Below are positions 62,402-64,000 of a stretch of 64,000 nt of DNA, piece after piece; position 1 is the first letter of the stretch; each line of letters opens with the position of its first letter. The notes under the pieces are model-generated. The model searched no databases and was not told where the DNA came from. It worked only from the letters and a program-made list of their open reading frames with translations. The stretch lies in contig NZ_CP136925.1 in NCBI RefSeq assembly GCF_037126245.1, forward strand, positions 2,620,001 through 2,684,000. The letters are read 5' to 3'. This DNA is from Mangrovimonas cancribranchiae. Its GTDB lineage: Bacteria > Bacteroidota > Bacteroidia > Flavobacteriales > Flavobacteriaceae. The position numbers and the translations under genes are program-made.

Positions 62402-63128
62402 TAATATGAAAAAAATTCTGCTAATATTAATAATTCTGTTTTCGTTTGAACTTTATTCACAAGAAATAATAAAGTTTTCAGATGCGGAATTTGAATTTTG
62501 TCTGACAAAAAAATGCGGAAAAACTGACTGTGAAATAACTAAAATTGAGGTTCTGAAAAATGGAATCTTAAAGCAAACAATAAAACCGAGCGAAAACTAT
62601 TTCAGCAAAACATTTCCAAACGACCAACTTTTCGCAATTGAGGATATGAATTTTGACGGAAAAATGGATTTTAGGCTAATGGAATTTCTTCCAGCTGGAC
62701 CGAATGTTCCTTTTCTATTTTGGATTTATAATCCGACAAATGAACTCTTTGAAGAAAACAAAGATTACGGAGAAATAACTTCGCCTGAATTTGATTACGG
62801 AAAAAAACAAATTAATTCGACTTGGAGAAACGGTTGTTGCGAACACGGACGAGACGTTTATGAATTGACAAACGGAATTCCAAAATTGACTGAACGATTT
62901 GTTATTGGACATAATTCGGAGGACAAAGAATATTACGAACATTGGAAAGTTGAAAACGGAGAATTAAAACTAATCGAAAAGACAGTTGAATAAAATACTA
63001 CTGGCAACAATGTATAACCGCAATTACGGCGGATTCGACTACGTCCGAATCCACTCGGAATTGCTAAAGCCTGTGCTAAACCGAAAAATTTGCGTACTTT
63101 AACCCGTAACTGACGGTTATACAAGACC
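62394..63128 (+). mobile_element. Cassette with secreted 195-aa protein
   Basis: Start GTTGCCAGT, inverted ACTGGCAAC at 63000-63008; one gene 12 bp after the boundary. Confidence 0.85.
62406..62993 (+). CDS. Secreted protein, unknown
   Basis: 195 residues from the ATG at 62406; the frame is open further back but enters the preceding attC. Signal peptide MKKILLILIILFSFELYSQE. The rest contains paired cysteines (FCLTKKCGKTDC; NGCCEHGRD) and WRN-type beta patterns. No family recognised. The gene ends 6 bp before its attC box. Confidence 0.75.
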   Translation: MKKILLILIILFSFELYSQEIIKFSDAEFEFCLTKKCGKTDCEITKIEVLKNGILKQTIKPSENYFSKTFPNDQLFAIEDMNFDGKMDFRLMEFLPAGPNVPFLFWIYNPTNELFEENKDYGEITSPEFDYGKKQINSTWRNGCCEHGRDVYELTNGIPKLTERFVIGHNSEDKEYYEHWKVENGELKLIEKTVE

Positions 63129-63136
63129 GTTGTGCA
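63000..63136 (+). other. attC-like site of the secreted-protein cassette
   Basis: Outer box ACTGGCAAC. Inner left TATAACCGCAATTACGG pairs with CCGTAACTGACGGTTATA, leaving at least one unpaired base in the right arm, as expected for extrahelical bases that set strand choice in attC. Next GTT at 63129. Confidence 0.85.
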
Positions 63137-63749
63137 ACATTTGAAAAATGACGCTAATTTTAGAAAATACAAACCAAGTTGAATCTCACACAAATCTTTA
63201 TGAGATAATTGAACCATTTGAAAAGGAGTTTTCAGAATTAAATTGGTTATTAACAAATCAAGATTATCAAATTTTTGATTATGAAGACAAAGGAGAAATT
63301 GAAAAACTGGATTTTGAATCGGACAAAATAACTTTTAGCGGAACTGAACTCTTGAAAATCATCAAGAACCGTAAAATTGATTTTATTTGGTGTGTATTCT
63401 GCGGATTTAAAAATGACATTCCGAACTTAAAAAAATCGGAATTACCATATGCGGATTTAAACTCTGATATCTGGAATAAACCAAATGAATTTCTAAACAA
63501 ACAAAGCGAAATTGAAATTATAAGTTTTGACGGAACAGCAACAATTTTTAAAACAAAAAACAAGGAAATTGAGAATAAGTTTCGCAAAAAATTTACAGAT
63601 GCGATTGAATTAAAAAAAACGTTGCACAACAATGTATAACCGCAATTACGGCGGATTCGACTACGTCCGAATCCACTCGGAATTGCTAACGTCTGTTCTT
63701 AACCGAAAATCATTAACTTTAAATCCGTAACTGACGGTTATACGAAACC
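63129..63749 (+). mobile_element. Cassette with 163-aa protein
   Basis: Start GTTGTGCAAC, inverted GTTGCACAAC at 63621-63630, which lies inside the 3' end of the gene. Confidence 0.85.
63148..63639 (+). CDS. Hypothetical cytoplasmic protein
   Basis: 163 residues, no signal or membrane segment, no recognised family; acidic and Phe/Trp-containing (IDFIWCVFCGFKNDIPNL). The last codons (KKTLHNNV) read through the attC outer box, so cassette boundary and protein end are shared. Confidence 0.7.
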   Translation: MTLILENTNQVESHTNLYEIIEPFEKEFSELNWLLTNQDYQIFDYEDKGEIEKLDFESDKITFSGTELLKIIKNRKIDFIWCVFCGFKNDIPNLKKSELPYADLNSDIWNKPNEFLNKQSEIEIISFDGTATIFKTKNKEIENKFRKKFTDAIELKKTLHNNV

Positions 63750-63757
63750 GTTATCAG
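63621..63757 (+). other. attC-like site of the 163-aa cassette
   Basis: Outer box GTTGCACAAC; inner arms almost identical to the site at 63000 (same CCGCAATTACGGCGGATTCG segment). Next GTT at 63750. Confidence 0.85.
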
Positions 63758-64000
63758 CAATAACAAACCTCAACACAGCACCTCAACTGCGCCACGCTTA
63801 TTTCGGTGCGTGTTTCGGAATTGATACGAAAATCCGCATTTTTGCCAACAAAAAGGCTACCCGATTTTCTAATTGCTGATAACGAGTCGCAGATACCAAA
63901 AGAAAAACCTTGCAAGGCTACGCCTTGACTTAATATTAATTAAAAAATTAAAATAATGAGAACAATTGAGGTTACTGGCACAAATAATCAAAAAATTACA
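63750..64000 (+). repeat. 757-bp cassette, copy 5 (cut by window end)
   Basis: The first 251 bases match copy 1 as far as visible; the 58-aa frame starts at 63956 and is cut after 15 codons. Confidence 0.88.
63956..64000 (+). CDS. 58-aa beta-rich small protein (copy 5, 3' partial)
   Basis: First 15 codons identical to the frame at 51208; truncated by the end of the window. Confidence 0.5.
   Translation, partial: MRTIEVTGTNNQKIT

Larger units (their letters stand above)
51002..64000 (+). mobile_element. Integron-like gene-cassette array (continues beyond window)
   Basis: Thirteen units lie head to tail with boundaries at GTT: 51002, 51759, 52516, 53273, 58067, 58599, 59010, 59909, 60666, 61755, 62394, 63129 and 63750. 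For each complete unit the first bases (for example GTTAGGCAC at 58067) recur inverted near its own 3' end (GTGCCTAAC at 58473-58481), followed by inverted inner arms that close just before the next GTT. This matches circular cassettes cut at G^TTRRRY, with R'' and R' boxes and inner L boxes. The repeated unit proves the boundary: all copies start exactly at GTT although their left flanks differ, and their right ends precede GTT although what follows differs. Confidence 0.9.

Noticed and set aside
62337-62405. Longer start for the 195-aa secreted protein
   Set aside because: It would begin inside the previous cassette's attC-like site; the ATG at 62406 begins a clean signal peptide 12 bp after the boundary.

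Overview
The window looks like the chromosome of a marine-type member of the Flavobacteriaceae (Bacteroidota); the genus cannot be told from the sequence alone. The evidence is the low-GC coding style, start sites without Shine-Dalgarno motifs, TAnnTTTG promoter elements (the Bacteroidota -7 consensus), two type IX secretion sorting tails, and runs of housekeeping genes typical of the family (prs-rplY-pth, ribF, serS, DUF4286-rsmA-mgtE, mfd, metG, tex, ppc).

Layout. 1-3540 is the end of a mobile or plasmid-like element beside tRNA-Leu(CAA): a partial gene, a zinc-finger/TOPRIM-like protein, palindromes, and a gene whose 3' end has been duplicated in tandem. 3569-49549 is ordinary core chromosome: tRNA-Leu, PRPP synthetase, L25, Pth, a secreted M43 protease, RibF, an HTTM membrane protein, SerS, a TPR protein, DUF4286, a frameshifted rsmA, MgtE, small metabolic genes, an arsenic operon (arsR-DUF6428-arsC-acr3, minus strand), an acyltransferase fusion, aspartokinase, Fbp, Mfd, a thiol-disulfide protein, MetG, Tex, ferritin, a propeller-LytTR regulator, a T9SS leucine-rich repeat protein, PEP carboxylase and a short SSB.

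49550-64000, and continuing past the window, is the exciting part: an integron-like gene-cassette system. A tyrosine recombinase (49766-50965) is followed 37 bp later by a head-to-tail array of at least 13 units. Every unit boundary falls at the trinucleotide GTT. For every complete unit, the first 8-12 bases after the boundary recur as an inverted copy near that unit's own 3' end. That copy is followed by a second pair of inverted arms which closes just before the next GTT. This is the architecture of integron attC sites (RYYYAAC...GTTRRRY) and of circular cassettes. The recombinase, however, is not a classical IntI: the spacing from its catalytic Lys to the His-x-x-Arg motif is about 63 residues, like or shorter than XerD, so the insertion that IntI proteins use to bind folded attC is missing. 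It also carries a Bacteroidota-type N-terminal extension.

Cassette content: five identical copies of a 757-bp unit (three in tandem, one inside the array, one cut by the window end); a 4.8-kb restriction-modification cassette with its own promoter (controller, fused C5/N6 methyltransferase, HNH nuclease, small protein); a CsaA-like tRNA-binding protein; an apparently gene-less cassette; a lipoprotein; and four small membrane, secreted or unknown proteins. Most genes start only 12-50 bp after the GTT boundary, as expected for promoterless cassette genes read from an upstream promoter.

All function calls come from reading motifs in the sequence; no database search was possible.
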